Assembly: GCA_015179125.1 (NCBI GenBank) | Contig: WHVA01000084.1 | Coordinates: 227,882-291,881 of the forward strand | DNA from: Gautieria morchelliformis | Lineage: Eukaryota > Basidiomycota > Agaricomycetes > Gomphales > Gomphaceae | Length of the DNA: 64,000 bases | Reading direction: 5' to 3' | Shown here: positions 1-10,260 of the stretch, piece after piece | How positions within the stretch are numbered: the stretch's first letter is position 1 | Layout: each line of letters starts with the position of its first letter | Notes under the pieces: generated by a model | What the model was told of the DNA's origin: nothing | Seen by the model: only the letters and a program-made list of their open reading frames with translations | The model's database searches: none | Made by a program: the position numbers and the translations under genes

Positions 1-363
1 AGCTTGATGACGCCGCAATGGACAGAGGATTTTGCCATCATTGAACAAAAATACAAGGACGATAGGTCCGCCGACCCGGATCCCCTTGACATTTACCAAC
101 AGGCGATAAGGAAGGAAACAGCTGAGCATGAACAGGAAGTGGCCAAGGTAAGGGAGGAAACAGCCAAGCGGATTGAACAGGAAACAGCTGAGTATGAACA
201 GGAAATGGCCAAGATAAAGGAGGAAACAGCCAAGATAAAGGAGGAAACAGCCAAGTATTTACAGGAAATAGCCAAGCTCGAACAGGAAATAGCCAAGCAA
301 AAAGAGACGCTGAGGGAGGAGGCGGAGAATGGCAATGAGGCACCGCGGTCTTTGCAAGAATAA
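1..363 (+). CDS. Coiled-coil protein, C-terminal part
   Basis: The frame is open from the left edge, so the true start may lie outside the window; the first in-frame ATG is at 7. It ends with TAA at 361-363. From about residue 35 to 105 the protein is an almost uninterrupted charged helix built from short repeats of the type KEETAK / EQEIAK. Two adjacent 21-nt copies encoding IKEETAK are visible near 212-253. No catalytic or binding domain is seen and the family is not recognised. The regular heptad-like E/K/A pattern suggests a coiled-coil tail, but low-complexity translation of a purine-rich strand is an alternative. Confidence 0.4.
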   Translation, partial: SLMTPQWTEDFAIIEQKYKDDRSADPDPLDIYQQAIRKETAEHEQEVAKVREETAKRIEQETAEYEQEMAKIKEETAKIKEETAKYLQEIAKLEQEIAKQKETLREEAENGNEAPRSLQE

Positions 364-1251
364 CTCCGTCGTGGCGGCGCAATTGGTGCGTAGGTCTGGA
401 ACGTGGAGCCTGCGTTACTTATATTTACTTATTTAAGATGGACGCTACCAATCACTTGCCCCGGAAACATGCTCGCAGGGTTTGAGATACATGCATTATT
501 AAAGGGGATGCTGGATGTGGTCAATGAAGGTCGGTCGTATAGAGGAACATTGTGCGATGGATTTGACTGACAAACCAATGATTTTTTCCTCTCTTGCGGC
601 GTGTTGTAAACAAGTACTGTCACGGCCAAATGTGGGAATCAGACGGAACCTCAGACGAGTCGAAAACTGAGAACCTTACTGTCCATCTTGTCGTGAACTG
701 TGACCATGTTTTCTTATTTATGTCGCATTGTGCCCTTCCATTGCCATCGCGATAATACTTGGCCCAGAGCTGCAATCTCTCGCCACCACATCTATACCCT
801 TCAAGTTGCTTTTATCATTTCGCTTCGTCTTCGTCTTCATCGGTAACCCATCACTTCGTGGTGGGAGCTCTACTCGGCTTCACCCACCGGGATCGAGATC
901 CACGGCGCCGTGGCTTCGATCATCATATATAGACTACACTCGTGCCGACCCCGCATCGGCTACGGACTTGCATCAACATCTGTAGCGCTATGAACTAAAA
1001 TAAGAACAGGCCTGATCGGGCCGTGAGACGATTCTTTTAGACACAACACATTCCCCCCGTCCCGACACCCATTCTGACTGTTTTTACATAATGTAACAGC
1101 CAGCGCAGCTACAAATCTTGTACGGTGGAAGTAGATAATATGCACGAAATATGTTACATCCAAAGTGCGAGTAGATAACCGAGCAATATAGGTATCACCC
1201 GTCCACGAAGAACTTGAACCGTTATACATATTTACTGTAAGTATGTCATAA
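364..1251. other. Intergenic, no gene recognised
   Basis: Only short ORFs without recognisable domains are present. Part of this stretch is probably 3' UTR of the flanking genes. No repeats with clear ends were seen. Confidence 0.4.
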
Positions 1252-1787
1252 TCAGGGCATCGACCACAGCGATGCCTCTGAAGTCATTGCAGGAATTGTG
1301 AGGGATGAATCATGACAGCTGCCAGCGTTTGACTGAAAGGTGCGGAGTGGCCCTTCGGCTGGCGATGCCTGGGGGGGGGGAAGGTATGGGAATTTGGTAA
1401 CATAAGAGGTGGGTGGCTACTCACCCTGGCTTGGTAGCATTGCACAACCTGAACCCCGATCTTAAACTGGTGGTGCCTGCAGGAGGGAAGATATCAGGAT
1501 TTGTTACATAACATATAAGAAGGTGGACGGCTACTCACCCTAGGTTTGTAGCAGTCACGCAACTTGCAGATGCCCGCTTCCTGCAGGTGGGAACGTATCG
1601 GGAGTTGTTAACATAGAAGGGGGTGGATGGCTACTCACCCTAGCTTGAACCCCATCTTCGCCACCAATAGGCGCAGAAGACACGACTTGGAACACTGGTG
1701 GAGGTTCATGAACGTCACGTAGTACCCCATAAATTCATAGCATATATACCCACCAAGAGCCAACAGTGCGACGACAGTAAATTTCAT
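1252..1787 (-). CDS. Small secreted protein candidate with duplicated exon
   Basis: Proposed exons on the minus strand are 1754-1787, 1639-1694, 1539-1580, 1425-1466 and 1252-1368, giving 96 residues. Every intron is GT-AG and 56-72 nt long. The first two exons join into a textbook signal peptide beginning MKFTVVALLALVFQVVSSAP. Exons 3 and 4 are each exactly 42 nt and phase 0. Introns 2-4 all begin GTGAGTAGCC, so a roughly 110-bp exon-plus-intron unit has been duplicated in tandem. The predicted product has four cysteines, two of them in exon 3. For exon 4 the downstream of two close acceptors must be used, because the upstream one gives a stop. A TATAAAG lies 117 nt upstream of the ATG. The family is not recognised. 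The last exon is the least certain part. Confidence 0.55.
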
Positions 1788-1903
1788 CCTGGATGTATGA
1801 GTTTGGGCGTGAGAATGACGTTACGTGACTCGTGAGCGATGAGGTAGGTGCGTGATGCTAGACTCGAGAAGAACCTGAGCTGTCTGAGGACTCAAAGTCT
1901 GGT

Positions 1904-1910
1904 CTTTATA
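1904..1910 (-). promoter_or_regulatory. TATA box of the small secreted protein gene
   Basis: TATAAAG on the minus strand, 117 nt upstream of the proposed ATG at 1787. This spacing is reasonable for a fungal TATA box plus a 5' UTR of about 85 nt. Confidence 0.45.
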
Positions 1911-3073
1911 CTCTACTCACGCAGCATGACCGTGCCATTTCACCCCCTACTTGCCGCACGTGACGATGAGCCCGGAGGGCAGTGGCACCGGTCAAGTGTG
2001 GCCGATGATCGATGATCCATGTGTTCCCGTTGCTATCTTATCTCCAGCAAAGACTAGCGAAATGCGACTAGTCTACTGGTAGGGAGTTTCGCGCTTAATT
2101 GCGTTTTCGTGGTTTTTTTCAGAGGTTTTTGCTAGCTCAGCGTGTTTGTCGCCGCTTTCGAATAAAAGCAGCGAAAAAGCGTGAAAAATGGCAAGCGTGA
2201 AACGGGTTGATCCCGTCTATCGGGTTTGAGTATGGAACTAGCTCATCGGGAGGCTATCACGTTTGACCCGGTGAGTGATGGGCTGTACGCAAATCAATGG
2301 GTCATGTGCACAACTTTGAAGGAGACTGTTTCTCTTCTTATATCAGACTTCCATCCTTCCCCATCCATATTCGCGTCCGGTAGTTTGGTCTACTAATATT
2401 GATTGATCAGAAGCAATCCAACATAATATATGCAGAGCAAATGGTCGTAATACTACAGCATTGCATCCGAACTCACGATCAATTGCACGTTGTGCTTGAT
2501 AAACCGGTTACGGCGAATTCTGCATAGGTCGTCGTTATCATACCCGTCGCACCTGATCATCTGCAAGCAAGTTGACGCTGACTTTAAATTGCATGTGTGA
2601 TCCGAGCACCCGACGCGACTGCCGCATCTCGATCCGAAGCTGACGATGGAATACTTACAAAGAAATAGCTGTTAGCGGATATCATGCGACAATAATTCTA
2701 GATGTTGTATCTTTGGCCATCTGTCGAAGCAGTTTGAATCAAGGGCATCTTGAGGCTTTCTCATTAGGTCTAGTTGCTGCCAGTTTATCCTAATATATGC
2801 TGGCGGAGAAGTGGCAATCACCGTTGAATCGGAACAGCATATTATCCATCGGTTGGCAGCATGCAACTGACCATACCCCCAAAACCGAATTTCCCACTGG
2901 CCAACATAATGCCCATACACGATTATTACTGCTACAGAACAGGAGCCGCGTACCGCTCAAGACCAGTCCTGAGGATAGGACGACCGACATCAAAAAAAGT
3001 TCAGAGTATAAGGGGAGGACCCAACAATCATAACGGGCCTCTAGGGCACCGCTATTGGGCTCGTCGCGCGTTA
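1911..3073. other. Intergenic, no gene recognised
   Basis: Upstream region of the small secreted protein gene and downstream region of the zinc-finger gene. Several short ORFs are present but none has codon structure or motifs that I can support. Confidence 0.35.
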
Positions 3074-3698
3074 TCACTCCATATTTGAAGCTGTTTCTCC
3101 AAGTATGACTGCCGCTCGGTCCAATATATATTGTATTGCACTGTAAGGTATGTGTCAGCTGGGACCCAATGTTACAGAAAGATATGCTTACGCATCGCGC
3201 ACTGCGCGTCTGTCTTTTGATGACGCACGAATAAATCCATCCGGGGGTAGGGAGAAAAGCAATAGAGGCAATACAAATGGGCGGAGTACCCCCTTCTGCC
3301 CAGTTACAATGTCGTTCCAAATGACGATTCAAACTCGTCGCGAGCACTACCGTACTGCATTTCGGACACGACACCTTGTCGCCGAGTCCTTGCGGCAAAG
3401 TTAATCGAGATTCGGTCGCAGGAGCTCGTTTGACTTTGCGTGGCTTCTTGAGGGGCGTCATTGTGGGTGACGGACCCATATTGCCTGGTGTCCATGGTCC
3501 AAACGGGAGACCCGGCGGACGCTCGAAAATACGCTTCGGTCGTTTTCTTTTACTATGTGTGCGAGTGGCGGCTGTGATGTGTTCGCCGTGTTGTCTTGAT
3601 AAATCACCATCACCGCCTGGCGGTCTGAAATTGGCACATCCTGTGGGCATGGCTCGGGGGAGTGATTGATGGATAAGTCGACAAATCTGCACAGCCAT
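3074..3698 (-). CDS. Zinc-finger protein candidate
   Basis: Proposed exons are 3290-3698, 3192-3213 and 3074-3140, with GT-AG introns of 76 and 51 nt, giving 165 residues. The long first exon has two basic patches that look like nuclear localisation signals (SKRKRPKR, LKKPRKVKR). They are followed by a single finger, CPKC-x10-HLERHC (C2-H2/C type). Splicing replaces a low-quality readthrough tail with a helical, charged C-terminus ending in TGA at 3076-3074. The start at 3698 is the first ATG that keeps the basic region. An in-frame ATG at 3758 and upstream exons are also possible, since the sequence to 4480 on this strand looks coding in places. The function is unknown; a nuclear or DNA-binding role is inferred only from the basic patches and the finger. 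Confidence 0.42.
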
Positions 3699-4480
3699 TC
3701 CTAGACTCAAAAAATTAGAAGACCAAAGTATAAGGGGAGTGAGTGAGTGAATCTTCACTGGCCCATCCCCTCTACTTCCCGCACTACCGTTCGTCCAGTG
3801 AAACCTACGCTGGGGGCCACGGGATGGTTCAGGTTCGGGGTGCTCAAAGAGGACGGGTAATCTTGAAGTTCGAGCGGATCAGGCACTGCATGATTCGTCA
3901 ACCAGTCCGTGTCTGTCATACTACTTGTGAAAAAATCGTGGGAGGTGAGTGTGACCGATGGCTGAGAGCTCTATGAAACAATGAGCTATTCTCCATAACA
4001 CAGGCGGTGTCAACTTACAGGAGAGAAATTGCATCAGGTGATGGTAACCCATACTTGGACCGCGTTTACGACCCAAAAGGGATGGGAGACGAATAATCAA
4101 CGTACCCGACAGAAGATTGGCATCGCCAGGCTAGAATTTCGTCGAGATCATATCATCCGGGAATGTGGGCCGCGGGTTAGAGGTGCACCCCGAAAGGGTG
4201 ATTTGAAGTTTATCGACCACCACGAACGTGGAATGCGCCCCTACATCACGTTTGAGGTTCTGCTTCTGAGCGAAACGCAAGGAGCGGGCCCGGGCCATCA
4301 CTGCATACCACGCTCTGTAACCCTCCGTCCATGTAAACAGCATTCGGATAGGACGGAGTATAATATCGGGCAGGAACACCGGATTCGGGAAAGCAAGGGC
4401 CCCAGGCTTCAGAAAAGCATCCAGTCCGTCATGGGGGTCGGTGGGCTTCGCCTAGTGGTCTGAATGCTCTGACCCACATA
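3699..4480 (-). other. Possible exons of an uncharacterised minus-strand gene
   Basis: Two stretches look coding on the minus strand. One is the frame at 4379-4131, which contains GYRAWYAVMARARSLRF. The other is an acidic frame around 3920-3810 beginning MTDTDWLTNHAVPDPLEL. Plausible donors (GTACGT, GTAAGT) and acceptors lie between them, but I could not find one phase-consistent splicing that links them to each other or to the zinc-finger exons. They may be upstream exons of that gene or a decayed neighbour. Confidence 0.22.
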
Positions 4481-7336
4481 CGACTGCACGTTAGATCTCG
4501 GACATCAAGCGTCGTACAGAACAGAGAAAGAAGATCGTGCTCGCAAGGCTTGACATCGCAGCTGTCAACTTGAAGGTCAGCAGGCATAGTACGTGCTAGC
4601 CTTTGGCTGCTGAGGCACTTAGAATAGAATTAATAACGTAGGAACTCTGCTTGAACGCGAACAAGAGTTGAAGGCGCAGCGTGCAGCTTTGGAGCAAAGG
4701 TGCATATACCGGACCGGAGGTGTCATAGGGTTACTATAGGCGAGACCGTGTACTCCTATATTGAAACCTTTGCAAGCGAGTACTGTTTCCGACCACGGGG
4801 AGTGCGGCGCACGGTACGCGAGCTGTTGACCTGTATTCGTGTTATTGAGAGCCCTTCATCAGTCTTAGACTTTGCCCATTGGCAGTTCCGAGTTCTACAA
4901 GCCTCTCTCAGATCCTCCTTTAGTAGAGTCACGAGCAAAGCAGGTCGTCAAAGTGTCATGCCTACTAGAGGGAACTCAGGGAAGCTCATGCGGCCGTAGT
5001 TCCGGACGGTGACAACCCATGAAAGGTTGAGGCTGAGGCTGAGGCGGCCGCTGGTCCGCTCTAACGCCGACCGCGCGGAAGGACGAAATTGAAATGGACT
5101 TCCCCTTCCCCGACCACATCTCTAGCTCTAGAGTCCTGCCCTACTGACACTGACAAAGAAGCTGATATGGTCCGAGTATGGGCCCTCCTCATGCACGTGG
5201 TGTCGCTTGCAAGTGATCGCGGTGGGCACAATGCATTTGGTCCAGCGGTCAGGTGCCCGGGCCCGGCGCTCAGGCTCTGAGTCGAGTTTTCACCTCAGCT
5301 GTAGGCAGTACGGAGCCAGGCTTTGCATCCAGCTGCACTTATGCTGCTCGGCTGTACATACACGAGACTGCATGTGGAGTGGGAAACAAAGCCGGCGACG
5401 TGTCCCCAGACGAGGGCCCAAGAAGTAACGATGGATCGCCCTTGACGCCAGAAGCAGTTTAGCATCATCTTAGGACGTCAGCAGACAGGAAGGCGGTGCA
5501 TAAGATTTTCGAACCCAGCTCAGCCGGCCGGCGGCCAAGTGAGCGCTGAGCGCTGAGCGCCGAGCCCTGCCTGTGCTCTTGCACACAACCAATATTCATC
5601 ATGACAATACCAGTTCAGCCACACTGAGAGGTCACGCGGAGCAGCGCGGAACACTAAGGACCAAGCAGGCCCACACCCTGTCGAGCCAGAAGTAAGTCGG
5701 ACCTACGGCAAAAACGGGACTGTGAAGAAATGTCCGGCAGTGAGGTCATCAACAGCTAGGAACGCGTACCTACTCATTAAATATTGCAAATTGAAGCTGG
5801 CATACGCTGAGCTCAAGTCGCACTTTCGTCGTAGATCCTCCCGGTGAACACTATACCGGTCCGGCGTGGCAGCTGCGATCCTTCAACGTCATACACGAAT
5901 AGGATTTGACCTGAGACACCCTCTCTTTTCAGCGCGGACGACTCGTGGTGGATGGTCGTATTCTCATAATCTGCCAGCGCCGCTCCGAGTATTTACATAA
6001 AGGTACTCTTCGTCTGTGTGTTTTTGAGGCAGTTCTTTTCAAGCGAGAGGCTTTTTTTTTTCTTTTGGGAATCCCCACCTGCCTCCAAGTTTCCCCATGC
6101 AGTCCGCGTCTCGAGTCCGACCCGACGATGCTCTAGTCATCATAGCTTCCCTGGCAGCTATCCATCTGGTGTGGTTTTTCGCAGGAAATAACATGACGTG
6201 CACAGATTGCCCTGGCCCCGGGCCGAGCTCATCATCACCCAAGCATTTCAGTCTGGGTATTCAATGTAATTGTGCGCCATTTGCTTCTGTAACTGGATAA
6301 ACCCTCGAAATATGCGATTACGGTAAGATTTGCGGCAGGTACAGGTCGCTACTAGTGCTTGGGTACAGGCAAGGAAGCCTTCCTTGCCATATATATCCAT
6401 AAGTATGCGGCAGCTATACAATGAATCATTTCTCACGCCTTCGATGCATATATTTCTATAACTCCGGCCTGGGTCCCGTTACCTGGGACTCGTTAGCGGT
6501 TCAAGCGTCACGACTCGGATGTTTCAATGTTGCCGAGTATCGTTTCACCACGCCTCAGATATATCATAGATCATTGCTGCCCCACTCAGCCTCACTCTGT
6601 ACTGATTCAAGTGGTGCACCCCGTGATGGATATTAATTGAGAGGAGGCTTTGCTAGACTGAGAAGACGTGCAGTTAGCCATCGCAAAGTTGTCGGCAAAT
6701 GCGAAGGTGATTACATAAATATTGTGAATCCGACAACTTGTGACTTGTGATCACCGCAGCTCTGCGAGAGCGCCGCTACAGTACAGGATTATTGTAGCAG
6801 TGCATTTTCTCTGTCCGACTTGTAGCTCCGCTTACTCAGACCGGGCCTGGCCGGCGATCCAGAACGGAAAAGTTACACCGGCAGTCCTCTAGGCAGGCTT
6901 GGTACTCAGCACTACCTCATTACCAGCGCCAGGTGATCAAGCGGTTAATGTATTTCAATTTCATGAACTGCGGCGCCTTTACACTGCATTTCCGTGATCA
7001 CTATTTCGTCCTGTGACTCAACCTGGCGTTTCCTAGCTTGTATATGGCTCCCCTAAATCACGTTCAATGTTGACGCCCCACAGAGCGTTCCGGATCGTGC
7101 CAAATACGACGTAAACTTTCTCTTCTTTTCAAGACAACGAAAAAGTTCAAGAAAATCCTTATTGGATATGGTAGCCAAAAGCCTTTTCCTTTCGCCGTCT
7201 AACTTACGTCCACAGCCGTCCCGCCTGACCCCTTCTCCCTTGGGCCTACCTTGTGACCGGTGTCGATATAGAATCGGACTCAGGCTACCCCCAGACGCTC
7301 TGAAGGTACCATGGGCCCTGCTGTTGTCCCTCGAAG
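4481..7336. other. Long region with no supported gene
   Basis: A possible plus-strand coiled-coil remnant lies at about 4520-4700: two short exon-like pieces reading KRRTEQRKKIVLARL and LLEREQELKAQRAALEQR. The phases do not match and the frame closes. Simple repeats occur near 5025-5045 (GGCTGA) and 5540-5565 (GAGCGCT). The remainder shows nothing I can name. The final part is the promoter side of the cerato-platanin gene. Confidence 0.3.
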
Positions 7337-7343
7337 TATAAAA
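7337..7343 (+). promoter_or_regulatory. TATA box of the cerato-platanin gene
   Basis: TATAAAA 85-91 nt upstream of the ATG at 7428, followed by a pyrimidine-rich 5' leader that ends in the favourable context CACAGCCATG. Confidence 0.6.
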
Positions 7344-7427
7344 GGGCTTCGCTCTAGGCCCATCCACTTTGCCCTTGTCAGTCTGTAACCGTCCGGCGAC
7401 TAGCTCAACCATTTATCATCCACAGCC

Positions 7428-7915
7428 ATGCATTTCTCTGCTTTCATGTCTGTCCTCGCTGCTACCTCTGTATTCAGCGTTGTAAACGGCTTTGCCACCA
7501 CTTCTACCTACGACAACACCTATGATAACCCCGCGGGTAGTCTCAACGGCGTCGCATGCAGCAATGGAGTGAATGGGCTAGTTACCAAAGGATTCACAAC
7601 TTTCAGTTCGCTCCCCTCCTTCCCGCACATCGGGGGGGCAATGGCCGTCACCGGATGGAACAGCACGAAGTGTGGAAGCTGCTGGGCTCTTACATTTAAT
7701 CAAACGAAAACAATCAACGGTGAGCCTCTTTTGTGCTGCTCAACCCTAGAAAATTATTTACACTCTCCTCCACAGTATTGGCGATCGATACCTCCGCGAA
7801 CGGCTTTAACATCGCTCAGAAGGCACTGGACGAGCTGACCAACAATCAAGCCGTCGCTCTTGGTAGAGTCCCTATAACAGCTGTCGAAGTCGACCCCTCC
7901 GCCTGCGGATTGTGA
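7428..7915 (+). CDS. Cerato-platanin family secreted protein
   Basis: Two exons, 7428-7719 and 7776-7915, are joined across a 56-nt GT-AG intron (GTGAGC...CACAG), giving 143 residues. Residues 1 to about 20 form a signal peptide. The mature protein carries the family hallmarks in order: YDNTYDNPAGSLNGVAC near its start, GLVTKGFTTFSSLPSFPHIG, then AVTGWNS-KCGSCW, an IDTSANGFNIAQKALDELT stretch after the splice, and a terminal ACGL. The four conserved cysteines expected to make two disulfides are all present. Cerato-platanins are small double-psi beta-barrel proteins secreted to the cell wall and medium. Members bind chitin oligomers and can be recognised by plants, but they have no known enzyme activity. 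The gene converges on a chitinase gene 812 bp downstream. It looks intact, with a TATA box upstream. Confidence 0.94.
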
Positions 7916-8543
7916 AGATGTGAGTCGTGATGTGCTCCATGACACGCAAGTACTGACTTGAAGCAGGATTTTTCTTGCGGACTCAGCATTTTGGCCTCAC
8001 GGACACTCTTGTTTTGTACCTGTTTTCGCAGTGTAGGCAACGAATGTATTACTTTACGTCGGGCACATGTCCATATAACCATGATCTTGTTGAAACCTTG
8101 TTGGTGGCGGCTGATGTCGAACTTGCATGAAAAGCATGATGATTGCCGAATTTGCAATGACTATATAATATCCACGTGACAGTGCTCGATATACTGACGA
8201 GCGTGGCATCGCCGTTGCGGAGTCAAGGTTCTGGCGGGGCAGTTCAGATCTTGGGGCAGTACCAAGGTGCCGGACTTAAGCTTAGAGTGCGCTCCCGGCC
8301 ATAAATAAATAAAATCTCTCCTAAGTTTCGTAAAGTTCCGGTACCCTCAGAAAATTGATTTGTCTGTAGGTCAAATACACATTGCACAGTGGGCTGTGTT
8401 GAATCCGGCCGCAGCTCAATAGTCAGCAGTCAGTCAGGGCGTCGTCCTCTCATTTCCTTGATCTACCACAGCCGCAGCTGGAAGGGATAGAGTCTGCTGT
8501 GCATGGCGCTGTGGTACACAAGCCAGTCCATTCAGGTCATACA
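7916..8543. other. Intergenic between convergent genes
   Basis: Contains the 3' UTR and terminator regions of the cerato-platanin and chitinase genes. No further gene is recognised. Confidence 0.5.
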
Positions 8544-8771
8544 AATCCATGCTCGGAAACAATTCACCCATGTGTAAGGTTCAAATTCAGGAAACGACAT
8601 TATTAATACAATTCTCTCATACAGCCCACGATAGAGACCGAACAGCCTTGATCCAGCTCGAATCCATTCTCGGAAAGAATTCCCCCATGTAAAGCATTCG
8701 GGAAACGGCATTATTGATACAATTCTCTCATACAGGCCACGATAGAGACCGAACAGTCTTGATCCAGCTCG
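8544..8771 (-). repeat. Tandem duplication at the chitinase 3' end
   Basis: Two direct copies, 8544-8660 and 8661-8771, of roughly 111-117 bp. The copy nearest the gene includes the last 44 coding bases and stop of the chitinase plus its immediate 3' UTR. The second copy repeats the same coding end and UTR outside the gene. They differ by scattered substitutions and a small indel, so the duplication is not recent. Confidence 0.8.
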
Positions 8772-10260
8772 CTGCGGCGTCCGGATACTGCACGTAGATA
8801 CAGACACGGGAATATTCGATCAGACTATCATGCTGACGATGAAACATTGAAGTACACTCACTTCCCAAACCATAACGCCTGCACTCCACCCCGCATTCTT
8901 CGCCTGCTGGACGCAGGTGGCTAGAGTGGAGGGGTTGACGAAACCGGTCGCGTCGCCTGCAGTAGCAGGTTTTCCCATTACGATCTTGTTAAGAGTCACT
9001 CCCGCCGAGTGGATCTCGAAAATGGAGGACTTGGTGTAGGGCCCGCCAGAATTGGTGACAAGACCCGTGCAGGTGGTATATTCACTTCCCTCTAAGAAGA
9101 AGTATATCAGACATAAGGCAGTGGGAAAGAAGGTAGGTTGCTCACGACTGTAGAACTACGAGTGGCAGGTGGGAAAGAGTTGTTAAATACATGGAGTAGA
9201 AATGGATGAAGGGCTTTACCTGGACGTTGTACTGTGGCAGAAATGCTGATAAGTCAACGCGACGAAATGCCATGATTGATGCTTACCCAATCAATCAAAT
9301 TCCCGACTCTACTGTTCACAGTAAGATATGGACTGCCAGTGGTCGAGGAAAACCTAGATAAATACAATTCGTTAAGGGGGAGTCACCCGAGTTCAGGAAA
9401 TGTGCACTTGCCATGGGGCAATGGCTGGCAAGGGCAAGGGAGTTGTGGGGACACGCATCAAAAGGGGCATAGTAGACTCACGAGCATGGGTTATGATATA
9501 TTGTCCTTGAGGAAGGTTCTGGCGGAGTACAGTAGTAAATGTCACCAGCCAATTGACAGCCGTCCCTGCGGAGACCGCGTTGAAGTCCTGGCACCAAAAT
9601 AGTCTACTGTTGGTATTCTTTCCCGTATTAAAAATGACGAAGTAACCTCGTAATCCACGTCAATACCATCCAGATTGTTACTCTTTACCCATGCTGCCAT
9701 CGTATTTGCTAATTTGGTAGGGTCCTGACCTGCAGACGTTGGGGCGTCTGTCGAGCCAAATGCTGATACGATAAGCTGAAAGACCATGATGTGGTTACCA
9801 ATGTCAGTAATATTGTTTGAGAACCTGGGAAGACAGACCTTAATACCGGCATTGTTATACTGCGCTTTGATAGACGAGCGCGTCGCGCTACCAATTGAGA
9901 CCCATTCCGACGCTTGGTCCGCAGGCCCCGATGTGAGAAGGAAAGAAAGTGCGCTAGTATTATTCTTAATTGGGATGCAGCTGAGTACCCAGTATCCCAG
10001 TACTTACAACACATTGAAACCCTGAGAGCAACGTGTAAATTGCGAATCACGATTTAACAGAGATACAGACTTGCCTGAATCACGGATGGAGCTGGCGGAC
10101 CATTCTCGCCAGAAACCCACTGATCCGAGTAGGCAACAAAATGGGGGGCAGCAGGCGTCGCCAGTGGGACTAACGTGCCATTGAATGGAGCAGAGAGCAC
10201 AGCACCAAGATGAACCAATATCGTCAGGACAGAGAAGCGTCGAGCAGATGATAGGAACAT
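8728..10260 (-). CDS. GH18 chitinase, secreted, catalytic domain only
   Basis: Eleven exons on the minus strand: 10075-10260, 10008-10021, 9839-9953, 9647-9775, 9482-9587, 9412-9424, 9287-9353, 9220-9231, 9146-9155, 8862-9091 and 8728-8787. They splice in frame to 313 residues. An N-terminal signal peptide (about 23 residues) precedes a GH18 barrel. The catalytic DxxDxDxE motif reads LDGIDVDYE at the end of exon 4, with the last E as proton donor. Later conserved strands are QGQYIITHAPIAPW, LIDWYNVQFYSQG, KIVMGKPA and VMVWEYPD. No chitin-binding module or linker is present. Introns 1 and 6 begin GCAAGT; the other eight begin GT. Four exons are only 14, 13, 12 and 10 nt. The enzyme should hydrolyse beta-1,4 N-acetylglucosamine linkages in chitin, outside the cell. 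The reading frame appears intact. Confidence 0.93.

Noticed and set aside
4029..4463. 144-codon plus-strand ORF
   Set aside because: The minus strand in the same place looks more protein-like, and the plus frame has no recognisable motif. Neither was accepted as a confident gene.
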